Source: CAYWMP01 sp964459445 (lineage in GTDB: Bacteria; Desulfobacterota; DSM-4660; Desulfatiglandales; HGW-15). From it: a DNA stretch of 19,002 nt. The stretch is from the NCBI GenBank assembly GCA_964459445.1, contig CAYWMP010000116.1, forward strand, positions 1 through 19,002, read 5' to 3'. The translations under genes were made by a program, and so were the position numbers. Positions 1-9,000 of the stretch are shown here, piece after piece (position 1 is the first letter of the stretch; each line of letters opens with the position of its first letter). The notes under the pieces are model-generated. The model was given only the letters and a program-made list of their open reading frames with translations. It was not told where the DNA came from and made no database searches.

Positions 1-354
1 TACTCCCACGAAAACCTGAACTCCAAATCAACGACAAACGATAGAAGGTTTACCTATGATGCCATGAACGTGGCGGCGTCCTATTTCAAGCCCTTTAATG
101 TGTCCGATTGGGATATGGAGTTCTATAGCCGTTTCAAGTACACCAAAAAAGACTATGCAACGCCCGCTCTTCTCTATCCTGCAGCCCATTTGAGAACCGA
201 TGTGAAATACAATCTCTACGGGGTGCTGAGCAGGAACTTCTCCAAGAGCTATTTTGGATCCGTTTCCTATAATTACATCAGAAACGAATCCAACACGGAC
301 CTTTACGATTTTGATAAGCATGTCTATGGGCTGAGTTTTGGTTTTAAATACTAA
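1..354 (+). CDS. Outer-membrane beta-barrel protein, C-terminal part (5' end outside the window)
   Basis: The reading frame is open from base 1 and ends at TAA 352-354, giving the last 117 residues of a longer protein. The visible part has alternating polar and aromatic/hydrophobic residues in short stretches separated by Asn/Asp-rich turns, as in antiparallel transmembrane beta strands. It ends in ...GLSFGFKY; an aromatic residue at the very C-terminus is the usual signal for the BAM outer-membrane insertion machinery. The last hairpin (Asn-Glu-Ser-Asn, then YDFDKH) resembles the end of TPR-plus-barrel proteins of the DUF560/Slam type (surface lipoprotein assembly modifier), but the N-terminal half needed to confirm that is missing. 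It is followed by an OmpA-like gene 81 bases downstream and a secreted FecR-domain protein, so it may be the outer-membrane pore of a small export locus. The barrel call is firm; the Slam family assignment is tentative. Confidence 0.7.
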   Translation, partial: YSHENLNSKSTTNDRRFTYDAMNVAASYFKPFNVSDWDMEFYSRFKYTKKDYATPALLYPAAHLRTDVKYNLYGVLSRNFSKSYFGSVSYNYIRNESNTDLYDFDKHVYGLSFGFKY

Positions 355-355
355 T

Positions 356-374
356 AAAATCGCATCGCGATTTT
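356..374 (+). terminator. Short perfect hairpin after the barrel gene, possible weak terminator
   Basis: Eight-base arms, 356-363 and 367-374 (AAAATCGC / GCGATTTT), flank a three-base loop and begin two bases after the stop codon of the barrel gene. The four T residues lie inside the stem and are followed by GATCGC rather than more T, so it would be a weak intrinsic terminator or an mRNA-stabilising hairpin that lowers expression of the downstream OmpA/FecR pair. Confidence 0.35.
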
Positions 375-435
375 GATCGCCCGTAGTCAAGACGGATAAA
401 TACAACGCGGCTGCGTCGCCTAGAACCCTAGAGTC

Positions 436-966
436 ATGAGAAGAAGTTTCTTTAATTATTTTTCATTTTCGATAGTGGCTTTGGTTTTACTTAGCGCTGC
501 TGATCCTAGCTTTAGCCAGATAGACCGCAGCCCGCTTCAATTCCTTAAAGAACAGGAAATCAGGAACAAAAGCACAAAAGGCGAAGTCTATCTAGGAAGA
601 GTCATGACACTGAATTATGAAGCCTATTCAGTGGAAGCAGCGACAAAATATCATCCCTTTCTGCTGGAACTGACCGATGTCCTGAAGACCCCTATGAGGA
701 AGAACTACCGTTTAACCCTAAAGGGCTATTCCGACACCAGTGGAAAATCGGGGAAAAACCTTAGGCTTTCGATCAAAAGAGCGGAAAAACTTAAAGGCCT
801 TCTTGTAGAAAAGTTTTATATGAAAGCGAAGAGAATCTCGCCGGAGGGTCACGGAGCAAAGGATCCCATTGCCTCAAATAAAACCCCTGAAGGCAGAAAA
901 AGAAATCGCCGCGTTGAAATTCACGTCTATGGCGATGTTTCAGAGGCTGTGCGTTTTCTAGATTAA
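436..966 (+). CDS. OmpA family peptidoglycan-associated outer-membrane protein
   Basis: This encodes 176 residues with a Sec signal peptide at about 1-27 (Arg-rich start, hydrophobic core, SFS cut region) and no lipobox Cys. Residues 85-176 form an OmpA-like domain, which in this family binds peptidoglycan non-covalently through meso-diaminopimelate. The expected residues are visible: the Asp of GYSD, the following N-x-x-LS-x-x-RA helix (NLRLSIKRA) and the closing GRKRNRRVEI. No N-terminal transmembrane barrel is present, so this is a short periplasmic protein rather than a full OmpA. The ribosome-binding site before this ATG is weak. The gene ends only 14 bases before the FecR-domain gene and lies 81 bases after the barrel gene, suggesting one envelope operon in which it may anchor the export pore to the cell wall (inference). 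Confidence 0.85.
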   Translation: MRRSFFNYFSFSIVALVLLSAADPSFSQIDRSPLQFLKEQEIRNKSTKGEVYLGRVMTLNYEAYSVEAATKYHPFLLELTDVLKTPMRKNYRLTLKGYSDTSGKSGKNLRLSIKRAEKLKGLLVEKFYMKAKRISPEGHGAKDPIASNKTPEGRKRNRRVEIHVYGDVSEAVRFLD

Positions 967-980
967 AGGGAGGAAGCAAT

Positions 981-2789
981 ATGAAAAATTTCAGATTAGG
1001 GACGCGAGGCTTTGTGTTGGCATTACTGGCCCTAGGGTATTTCCTAATCCTGACTGTGTCCGGAGTGGCCGCCCAAACGAGTCGCGGAGCGGATGTGGCT
1101 TCCGATGCTTTGCCCAAGGAACTCTCACAAATGGATATCAAGGACTATTTCTTGCCTTCCTCTCTGAAAAAAGTCGGTGTCATCCACGCCCTTAACGGCA
1201 ATGTCGTGATTATTCACAAAAAGACGAAGCAGGCCTATTTTGGCAGGCCGGGTGATTCGGTCTATGAAAACGACTCCCTCAACACCCTTGCGGGCTCCCG
1301 ATGCCGTCTAAAATTCATTGATGAAGACGTGATTACCATGGCCTCCAACACGGAATTCAGCATCGACAAAGTAGATGAGCAGAGAAAACTGGGCATCAAA
1401 GATTCATCCTTTAGTATGCTCAAAGGAAAAGCCAAGTTCTATGCCCTACGTCTCTTCCGACACAAAACCAGAAAGTTTAAACTAAGAACACCGACAGTTG
1501 TTGTAGGCATCAGGGGAACCAAGTTCGGTGCCTCCGTATATTGGGAGGAAGAGAAGAGAACGGACAGGGGAATGCTTGTAGCAGATAGCAATGACGACAT
1601 GGGCGTTTATTTGGCCCAGTTGGGTTCAAATGAGACGGGACAAAGTTTTACGGACGCCTTTTCCGAAGATGGCGTTCTTGATGTGAACGGCCAAATCGTC
1701 GGCCCCGGCGAGATGTTCATGGGAAAGACCGGAAAGGTAGTGCCCACCCCTCCCGAAGTCATTAGGACCTTTGATCAGGAAACCGAAGTAAAGACTGAAG
1801 AGGAACTTGCGGAAGAAAAGAAAGAAGAAGAAAAGGCCCCTGAAGCAGAGGAGGAAGAGGTTACACCCGACACCGGCGAGGAAACAGGTCAACAAACTGC
1901 GGCTGATCAGACCGAAAACCTCGGTGATATCACTCAAGAAGAGGTAGCCACCCAAACCGAAAATGTAAATACCAGTGCCGGGGCGGCGTCTTCTGTTGGT
2001 GACACTGTCAAGGACCGCCCCACCAGCTTTTTTGGTTATTTCTCTGCCTTGCTCACTGACACGACTAGCACCAACTCCCTCCAGGATGTCTTCCTCTCAA
2101 CCTCGCGGCAGGATTTCAACTCCAGTTCGGTCCAGGGGTTTGGCGTTATTCAAGATAACGATTTCCTCAAGGGTCAGGATAGATTTAGTGGCACTCCGAC
2201 ACTAACAGATGCCAAGGTCATCGGGACCGAAGTAAACAATCTTAATCGTACGATAACCTCCACCGAAATAGGACACAATCAATTCCAGGAATGGGGCAGT
2301 TGGACCATGACTACGAGTTTTACGGTGGATAGCAATGATTACGTAATCGATAATAAGGGGTATTATATATTCGGTGAAAACACCCCCGATTCAGCCGTAG
2401 CTGGATTGTCAAGCCTCGGGAGCGTCGGTTATAGCGGAGACGCCTTCGGCACCTACTGGACGGATACCGGAGGGACTGACATGACTGGGACCTTTAGTTG
2501 CACTGTGGATTTTAACTCTCCAGCGGTCTCCAACTTCGATCTGTCTGTATCGGGAGGCAGCAAGGCAGCGTCAATTCAAGATGCCACTGGATCTTTTTCC
2601 AGCAGCCAATTTACCATTGACGCCGCTTCCGGCACCTGGAGCCTCACTCCAGGCGGAACGCCACCTTCGACTCAAAGAGAAGCTTACGGATCCCTCTATG
2701 GAGATAAGGCACAGAAAATCGGGGGTGTTTGGGGCATGAAGGTGGACAGTACAAATGGTGCTCAAGGGATCTTCATGGGGGACAGGTAG
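981..2789 (+). CDS. Secreted FecR-domain protein with a C-terminal TbpB-like barrel domain
   Basis: This encodes 602 residues; the ATG follows a strong GGGAGGA at 968-974. A Sec signal peptide (about 1-32, ending GVAAQ) lacks a lipobox Cys. A FecR domain spans about 65-185, including LRTPTVVVGIRGTKFG at 168-183. Residues 265-300 are a Glu/Lys-rich, probably disordered linker, followed by a Ser/Thr/Asn-rich stretch. Residues 435-602 look like an eight-stranded beta barrel: Y-S-G-x-x-x-G near 484-490, VDF at 509-511, and a closing YGSLYGDKAQKIGG (569-582) then GIFMG (596-600). That ending resembles the conserved end of TbpB/HpuA/HphA-type barrels recognised by Slam exporters. No FecI sigma factor or TonB receptor is adjacent and there is no cytoplasmic anti-sigma region, so iron signalling is unlikely. 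It is probably a surface or released protein; the ligand is unknown. FecR domain firm, barrel match moderate. Confidence 0.75.
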   Translation: MKNFRLGTRGFVLALLALGYFLILTVSGVAAQTSRGADVASDALPKELSQMDIKDYFLPSSLKKVGVIHALNGNVVIIHKKTKQAYFGRPGDSVYENDSLNTLAGSRCRLKFIDEDVITMASNTEFSIDKVDEQRKLGIKDSSFSMLKGKAKFYALRLFRHKTRKFKLRTPTVVVGIRGTKFGASVYWEEEKRTDRGMLVADSNDDMGVYLAQLGSNETGQSFTDAFSEDGVLDVNGQIVGPGEMFMGKTGKVVPTPPEVIRTFDQETEVKTEEELAEEKKEEEKAPEAEEEEVTPDTGEETGQQTAADQTENLGDITQEEVATQTENVNTSAGAASSVGDTVKDRPTSFFGYFSALLTDTTSTNSLQDVFLSTSRQDFNSSSVQGFGVIQDNDFLKGQDRFSGTPTLTDAKVIGTEVNNLNRTITSTEIGHNQFQEWGSWTMTTSFTVDSNDYVIDNKGYYIFGENTPDSAVAGLSSLGSVGYSGDAFGTYWTDTGGTDMTGTFSCTVDFNSPAVSNFDLSVSGGSKAASIQDATGSFSSSQFTIDAASGTWSLTPGGTPPSTQREAYGSLYGDKAQKIGGVWGMKVDSTNGAQGIFMGDR

Positions 2790-2808
2790 TTCCGCGAATT
2801 CTTTCCCT

Positions 2809-4104
2809 CTATTTTCTTTTCTTTATATCTTCCATCATTCGTTTGATTTCTTTCTCATACCCACGATTCGTGGGGCGATAAAATGCCCAGTTTTCTAAAT
2901 CATCCGGCAGATAAGCCTGTTTCACCCACCCATCGGGATGATTATGCGGGTAGAGATACCCCCGCGTATACCCCATTTTTTTCATCAACCGAGTGGGCGC
3001 ATTCCTGATATGCAAGGGCACCGGCTGAGGCCCTGTATTATCTATCTCGGCTTTAACAGACCTTTCCGCAAGATAAAGGGCGTTGCTCTTGGGTGCGGTG
3101 GCCAGGTAAACCGCGGCTTCCGCCAAGGCCAATTCAGCTTCGGGGGGTCCCACCTTTTCCCAGGCCTCAAAGGCGGCAACCGCAATTTGCAGGGCATTGG
3201 GATCTGCCAAACCGATATCTTCAGAAGCACACCGAATCATTCTTCTTGCAATAAACAGAGGATCTTCTCCCGCCATGAGCATGCGATATAGCCAGTATAA
3301 AGAAGCCTGCGCATCACCTCCTCGCAGACTCTTGTGGAACGCTGAAATGATATTGTAGTGCTCTTCCCCGTCTTTGTCATGGGGAAGCGATTTCCGATCA
3401 AGGGCCTCTTCTACGCTTTGGAGCCCCAACACCTTGTCGGAATCCCCATCGGCATCCACATAATGCGCTGCTATTTCCAAATTATTGAGCGCCACGCGAC
3501 CATCACCCGATGAAAAGGCTATAATATGATCTAGAGCCTCCTGCGTCACCTCTAGTTTGAATCCACCGAGACCCTCGACCTTGTCCTTCAGGGCACGATG
3601 CAGAATCTCCTTAAGGTGACCCTTCTCCAAAGGGCGAATGAGTAGAACTCTTGATCTAGACAAAAGAGGGGGAATGACTTCAAAGGATGGATTCTGTGTT
3701 GTCGCACCGATGAGGATAATAAGGCCGCTTTCCACATGGGGCAAAAAGGCGTCCTGCTGAGCCTTATTAAAACGATGAATTTCATCAACAAACAGGATGG
3801 TGGGTTTCCCGTAGAGTTTGCGCGTTTTCTCTGCCTGATCAATGACTCGCCTCAGCTCTTTGACGCCTGATGTGACGGCCGAAAAAGAACAGTACGGGTT
3901 CTTTGTGTATTGGGCTATCAGCCTCGCCAGGGTGGTCTTACCCGATCCGGGAGGACCCCAAAATATCAAAGGGAAGACACGACCGGATTCCAGCGCTCTT
4001 CGGAGCATTCTCCCCGGCCCAAGAAGATGCTCCTGGCCAAGAACCTGATCAATGGACTTCGGCCGCATCCTCTCTGCTAGCGGCGTATCAGGGTATTCGG
4101 TCAC
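2809..4104 (-). CDS. rarA: Replication-associated recombination protein A (RarA/MgsA), AAA+ ATPase
   Basis: This encodes 431 residues from a GTG at 4104, chosen because GAGGG lies six bases upstream; a TTG at 4110 is in frame but directly abuts that site. RarA is a cytoplasmic ATPase of the clamp-loader family that acts at stalled replication forks and single-strand gaps. Walker A is GPPGSGKTT (50-58) and Walker B ILFVDE (103-108). The IGATTQNPSF sensor-1 segment, a SRS region likely to carry the arginine finger, and the C-terminal tetramerisation domain are all present, and the length is normal. The start codon lies inside the 3' end of the upstream sensor-kinase gene (17-base overlap), indicating co-transcription and translational coupling. 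It converges on the FecR gene with only 19 bases between stops, and no terminator is visible there. Confidence 0.95.
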   Translation of the reverse strand: MTEYPDTPLAERMRPKSIDQVLGQEHLLGPGRMLRRALESGRVFPLIFWGPPGSGKTTLARLIAQYTKNPYCSFSAVTSGVKELRRVIDQAEKTRKLYGKPTILFVDEIHRFNKAQQDAFLPHVESGLIILIGATTQNPSFEVIPPLLSRSRVLLIRPLEKGHLKEILHRALKDKVEGLGGFKLEVTQEALDHIIAFSSGDGRVALNNLEIAAHYVDADGDSDKVLGLQSVEEALDRKSLPHDKDGEEHYNIISAFHKSLRGGDAQASLYWLYRMLMAGEDPLFIARRMIRCASEDIGLADPNALQIAVAAFEAWEKVGPPEAELALAEAAVYLATAPKSNALYLAERSVKAEIDNTGPQPVPLHIRNAPTRLMKKMGYTRGYLYPHNHPDGWVKQAYLPDDLENWAFYRPTNRGYEKEIKRMMEDIKKRK

Positions 4105-5695
4105 GCGCAACCCTCTTCATCAATACCGCGGGGATCTGGTCAACCAATCTGTTCATATCTATCGGTTTTATGATCGTCAGGTCCGGGGCCGACCCTTTTG
4201 AACGCTTTGAACCTCCGTCCGATCCCTGACTCAGAATAGTGACGACGGATGTCTCTTCGTTTATCTTTCTAATCCTAGACAAAAAGGAGCTTTCAGTTGT
4301 TCCCGGCGTTTGGGAATCCGCAATCACCATATCGAAATGTTTTCTTTTGAGCTTGTTCAGTCCTTCAGAACCGCTAATCGCAGTAACAATTCGGTACCCC
4401 TTACTTTCGAGCAACTGGGACAGAAGCTCTCTTATCATTTTTTCTTCTTCAATAATGAGAATATGGGCAGTTTTAATTTTGCGTTTTACATCGGTGGCTA
4501 TCTGTTTTTGCTCACGCCTTGCAACAGGCAGTCTTATGATTACCACGGTCCCCTGATCCTTTTTACTCATGACCTCTATCTCACCCCGATGCCTTTCAGC
4601 AATTGCCCGGGCGAGACTCAAACCAAGACCGGCACGGTCCTCTCCCTGGGAAGTAAAGAAGGGATCAAAGATTCTCTCCTTGATGTGATCCTGAATCCCT
4701 TTCCCACTGTCCTGTATATAGACGCACACATGACCCGCATCTTCCTCAGTCGTAATATAGAGATCTCCGCCCGTCGGCATGGCCTCGATCGCGTTCCGAA
4801 GCATATGCATGATCATATCCTGTATCTCAACCGGGTCCCCCGCCACAGGAGATACGGATCTCAAATAGGTTTTCAGATTGATCTTGGCTCCTTTCCCCTC
4901 ATGGTCCTCTTTCAAATCGGCCGAAAGGGACGACATGGCTTCTTTGACGATTGGCCTGATATCAAAAGAAACGATTTCTGAAGGATTATTCTCTTTCTTG
5001 AGCAAGGAATCCAAATTCCGGGCCGTATGGATAAGTCGACTTGCTCCCAACTCCATGTTCTCCAGCCCCTGTTCTAAATATCGATCATCATTACTTTCCG
5101 AATCCCTGATAAGCCGGATATTCTTTGTAATGCCCTCAATGCTCTGGTTGACATCCCTTTTCAAACCTGTGGCCATGGAGGTAAGGGCTTCCATTTTTTT
5201 GGACCGCACCAATCTTTTTTCTCTCTGTTTTCGCTTCTCCAGGTTCAATAGGCCAATGCAAAAGGCCAAACGCCCGCTAATGCGAACCCTCTTTGCAATC
5301 ATTTCGCATTCTATGGTGTCGCCTGCCTTTCCGATAAAATTCATTTCAATCTCATGAGGTGCTCGTTTTCCTGCAACCCACTTATTCAGGAAGGCCTTCA
5401 TGGTGTCCTTCCTATCAGGATGTACAAATTCAATAAAATCATGTCCGATAACGTCTGCCGATTTATGGCCGATGAGATCCAGGCCGGCTCTGTTAGTATC
5501 TACAACCTTTCCGTCCTGGACAAGAATAACGCCGGTCGAAATAGAGCTGAAAACCTTGTTACGATTTTTCAAAAGCCTTTGGAGCTCCTGTTTCTCTTCC
5601 TTCAGTGCAGAAATCTTCTCTCTCAAGGCGTGATTATCTGCCTTCAGTTTTTCCAGTCTCTTTTCCAAGTACTCTTGTTTATTGCTTTGCGTCAT
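4088..5695 (-). CDS. PAS-domain hybrid sensor kinase with receiver, phospho-accepting His replaced by Arg
   Basis: This encodes 535 residues, soluble, with no membrane segment. Residues 1-48 form a charged coiled coil and about 50-155 a PAS domain. The dimerisation/H-box region begins near 165 (KKMEALTSMATGLKRDVNQ). Where hybrid kinases of this type have GIAHDFNN, this protein has GLKRDVNQ, so the histidine is Arg180 (codon 5156-5158). The GHKL ATPase region looks intact: N box with LRNAIEAMP (299-307), DSGKGI (329-334), FDPFF (343-347), GLGLSLA (356-362). A C-terminal receiver (409-527) keeps acidic Glu416-418, phospho-acceptor Asp460 and Lys510. It therefore probably cannot autophosphorylate in the standard way and may act as an ATP-binding scaffold or be phosphorylated by another kinase. 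It overlaps rarA and is divergent from dnaE. The domain order is firm; the ligand and signal are unknown. Confidence 0.9.
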   Translation of the reverse strand: MTQSNKQEYLEKRLEKLKADNHALREKISALKEEKQELQRLLKNRNKVFSSISTGVILVQDGKVVDTNRAGLDLIGHKSADVIGHDFIEFVHPDRKDTMKAFLNKWVAGKRAPHEIEMNFIGKAGDTIECEMIAKRVRISGRLAFCIGLLNLEKRKQREKRLVRSKKMEALTSMATGLKRDVNQSIEGITKNIRLIRDSESNDDRYLEQGLENMELGASRLIHTARNLDSLLKKENNPSEIVSFDIRPIVKEAMSSLSADLKEDHEGKGAKINLKTYLRSVSPVAGDPVEIQDMIMHMLRNAIEAMPTGGDLYITTEEDAGHVCVYIQDSGKGIQDHIKERIFDPFFTSQGEDRAGLGLSLARAIAERHRGEIEVMSKKDQGTVVIIRLPVARREQKQIATDVKRKIKTAHILIIEEEKMIRELLSQLLESKGYRIVTAISGSEGLNKLKRKHFDMVIADSQTPGTTESSFLSRIRKINEETSVVTILSQGSDGGSKRSKGSAPDLTIIKPIDMNRLVDQIPAVLMKRVARDRIP

Positions 5696-6019
5696 AACCT
5701 GATTTTGTCCTCATGATTATTTTGAATCATATGGGATCCGTGAAGGAAGTCTTTTCGACGGGGTTTATTCCTAGGCCATTCGTTGACTTGGCAAGCTGAA
5801 GAATTATGGAACACCTGTTTGTTTTTGAGAAAAATGGGGCATCTTCATGATAGGGTTCGCCCTGGATGGCGGATTATTTTAAAAGATGAACGAAAAATGT
5901 GCTGTAACTTCGAGGCCTTGGTTTATGGTTAGCTATGCTTTATCCCTAGAGACTTGATGATGATCGGCTTTTAACGTATCATGATTTCTTCCAATCATAC
6001 AATACTGAAAGAGGATAAT
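5696..6019. other. Divergent intergenic region between the sensor kinase and dnaE
   Basis: These 324 bases separate two divergent genes and should hold both promoters. One plausible sigma-70 site faces dnaE (listed separately). No equally good site is visible on the - strand; the kinase start has only a weak, distant GAGGA. No RNA gene or clear hairpin was found. Confidence 0.5.
5783..5810 (+). promoter_or_regulatory. Candidate sigma-70 promoter for dnaE
   Basis: TTGACT at 5783-5788 is followed by a 16-base spacer and TATGGA at 5805-5810. It would give a leader of about 200 bases before dnaE. The -35 is good, the -10 is imperfect, and there is no experimental support. Confidence 0.35.
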
Positions 6020-9000
6020 GTGGCGGATAATTCATCCTTTGTTCATCTCCATGTTCATACTGAATTTAGCCTTCTCGACGGCGCCATCAAGATAAGAGAT
6101 CTTTCGAAAAAGGCGAACAATCTGGGAATGGAGGCCGTGGCCATAACAGACCACGGCAACATGTTCGGCGCCGTCCAGTTTTTTACCGAAGCTGCCAAGT
6201 TCGGTATCAAACCCCTTTTGGGCTGCGAAGTCTACGTGGCCCCGGGAAATCGCAAAGAACGAAAACCGGCGCCGGGCGGCACCCTCAATGCTTATCATCT
6301 CATCCTGCTCGTTATGAACGATGAGGGTTACAGGAATTTGAGCCGCCTTGTTACCCTGAGCCACCTCGAGGGTTTTTATTACCATCCCCGGGTCGATATG
6401 GAACTGCTCAGGGAATTCAACGATGGGTTGATTGCCCTCTCGGCCTGTCTCAAAGGAACCATTCCGTTCCTGGTCAACGGCGGTCGAATTCAAGAGGCCA
6501 AACAAAAGGCAGAAGAATTTGTCTCCATTTTTGATAAAGACCGTTTCTATATCGAAGTCCAAGCCAACACCCTGCCTGAGCAGAAACGCGCGAACACCAT
6601 ACTCAAAGATATTGCCCATGACTTGTCCCTTCCTCTTGTTGCCACGAACGACTGCCACTATCTCCACGAAGAAGACGCCCTGGCCCATGATTCGCTTTTA
6701 TGCATTCAGACGGGCAAAATCATGGATGATCCAAAACGTCTGAAATTCAGGACCAATGATTTTTTCTTCAAAACCCGCAGTGAAATGAAAGAGGCCATTG
6801 GCGGCCGTGATTTCGAGGAAGCCCTGGACAATACGCGGGATGTGGCCCGACGCTGTCATTACGAGATGGCCTTCGGCAATTATAAATATCCTGTGTTCCA
6901 GGTGCAGGGCGAACAAAGCCTGGAAGATATGCTTGTGGTTGAAGCAAAAAAAGGACTCAAAAGAAGACTCGATCAAAAGGTGGAAGAGAAACGCGCGTTG
7001 TCCCCTGAATTAGAGAAGGAGTACCGAGACAGGCTCGATTTTGAGTTGGAGATCATCACAAAAATGGGTTTTGCAGGTTACTTCCTTATCGTAGCGGATT
7101 TCATCGATTACGCCCGGGGCGCCGACATCCCGGTCGGCCCCGGGCGTGGATCGGCGGCAGGTTCCTTAGTGGCCTTTTGCCTGAATATAACGAACATTGA
7201 CCCTATCAAGTACGGGCTTCTGTTTGAGCGGTTCTTGAATCCGCAGCGTATCAGCATGCCGGATATTGATATCGACTTCTGCATGAACGGCAGGGACGAT
7301 GTCATCCAGTATGTGGCCGAGAAGTATGGCCGTGAGAACGTGAGCCAAATCATCACATTCGGTACGATGAAGGCAAGGGCCGTCATAAGGGACGTCGGGC
7401 GCACCCTCGGTATGTCCTATGGAGAGGTCGACAAAATCGCAAAGCTGATTCCTCTGGGACCCAAAGTAAGCCTCGATCAAGCCATAAAGGAGGAGCCCGA
7501 TCTGCGAAAGCTCGAGGAGAGCGAAGGGCAGACAAAAAAATTGCTCAGGATCGCCCGATCCCTCGAGGGGCTTGCTAGACATGCCTCCACCCATGCCTCC
7601 GGTGTCGTCATTTCCGACCGGCCCCTTGTTGAATATCTCCCCCTTTTTAAGGGCACTAACGAAGAAGTTATGACCCAGTTTACTATGGACCAAATCGAAA
7701 AACTGGGTCTGATCAAATTCGATTTTCTGGGCCTGAAGACCTTGACGGTCATAAAGGCAACCTTGGAATTGATTGAGAAGACGGCAGATCGACAAATCGA
7801 AATCGAGAAAATCCCTCTCGATGATGAAGACACCTTTCGGCTGTGTAGTGAGGGAAGAACAACCGGTGTTTTCCAATTGGAAAGCTCAGGGATGAAGGAG
7901 CTGCTGAGACAGCTCAGGCCGGAGGTCTTTGAAGATTTGGTGGCTCTTGTGGCCCTTTACAGACCCGGTCCCCTGGGCAGTAACATGGTGGATGAATTCA
8001 TCAAAGGAAAGCACGGAAAGGTCAAGATCAAATACTTCCTCCCCCAGCTTGAATCCATCCTCAAGGAAACCTACGGCGTTATCCTGTACCAGGAACAGGT
8101 CATGAAGATAGCCCAAATCCTGGCCGATTATTCTCTAGCCGAGGCAGATGAGCTGAGAAAAGCGATTGGGAAGAAAAAGCCTGAAGTTATGGCCAAGCAC
8201 AGAGCCAGGTTTATTAAGGGCGCCGTCGATAACGGCGTTGAGCGACAAATGGCCCAGATGCTCTTTGATCTCATTGACAAATTTGGAGGATACGGGTTTA
8301 ACAAATCCCATTCTGCTGCCTATGCCTTGATCGCCTATCAAACCGCATACCTTAAGGCCCACTATCCGGTCCAGTTCATGGCTGCTTTGCTGACTCAGGA
8401 TATGGGGAACCAGGACAAAACCATCAAGAACATCGCCGAATGTCGAGACATGGAGATCCAAATCCTCCCGCCCGACATCAATGAGAGTCAACCCGATTTT
8501 TCAGTCGTTGGCGGTGAAATCCGCTTCGGACTCGCAGCCATAAAGAATGTGGGTTTGAAGGCTGTGGAATCGGTTATAGAGGAACGCCAAGAACATGGCC
8601 CCTTCGAGCATCTTTTGGATTTCGCCAAGAGAGTCGAGGGCTCCAAGGTTAATCGAAGGGTTCTTGAAGGTCTCATACAATGCGGTGCCTTTGATTTTAC
8701 GGGAATAGAACGATCAAGACTTTTCGCATCCATTGATGATGTCATGAGGATCAGTGGCGCAAACCAGGATCCCAATCAGATGAATATATTTGCTTCCCTT
8801 GGCGCCGATGATTCCGCTATTTTTGGCCTACCCGACTTTTCCGGATTGGATGAGTGGGATGAAAAAGAAAAACTGAGAAGGGAAAAGGATGCCCTTGGCT
8901 TTTATATCACCGGTCATCCCCTTGACAGATTCAAATATGAGGTAGGACGTTTTGCGACTTGCCCTATTCAACAATTGCCGGGCGTGAAGGACAAATCAAT

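Noticed and set aside
4310..4981. Long open frame on the + strand opposite the sensor kinase
   Set aside because: It lies wholly antisense to a gene with clear kinase and receiver motifs and shows no family features of its own.
7166..7876. Long open frame on the - strand inside dnaE
   Set aside because: Antisense shadow of the conserved polymerase core; no ribosome-binding site or recognisable domain.
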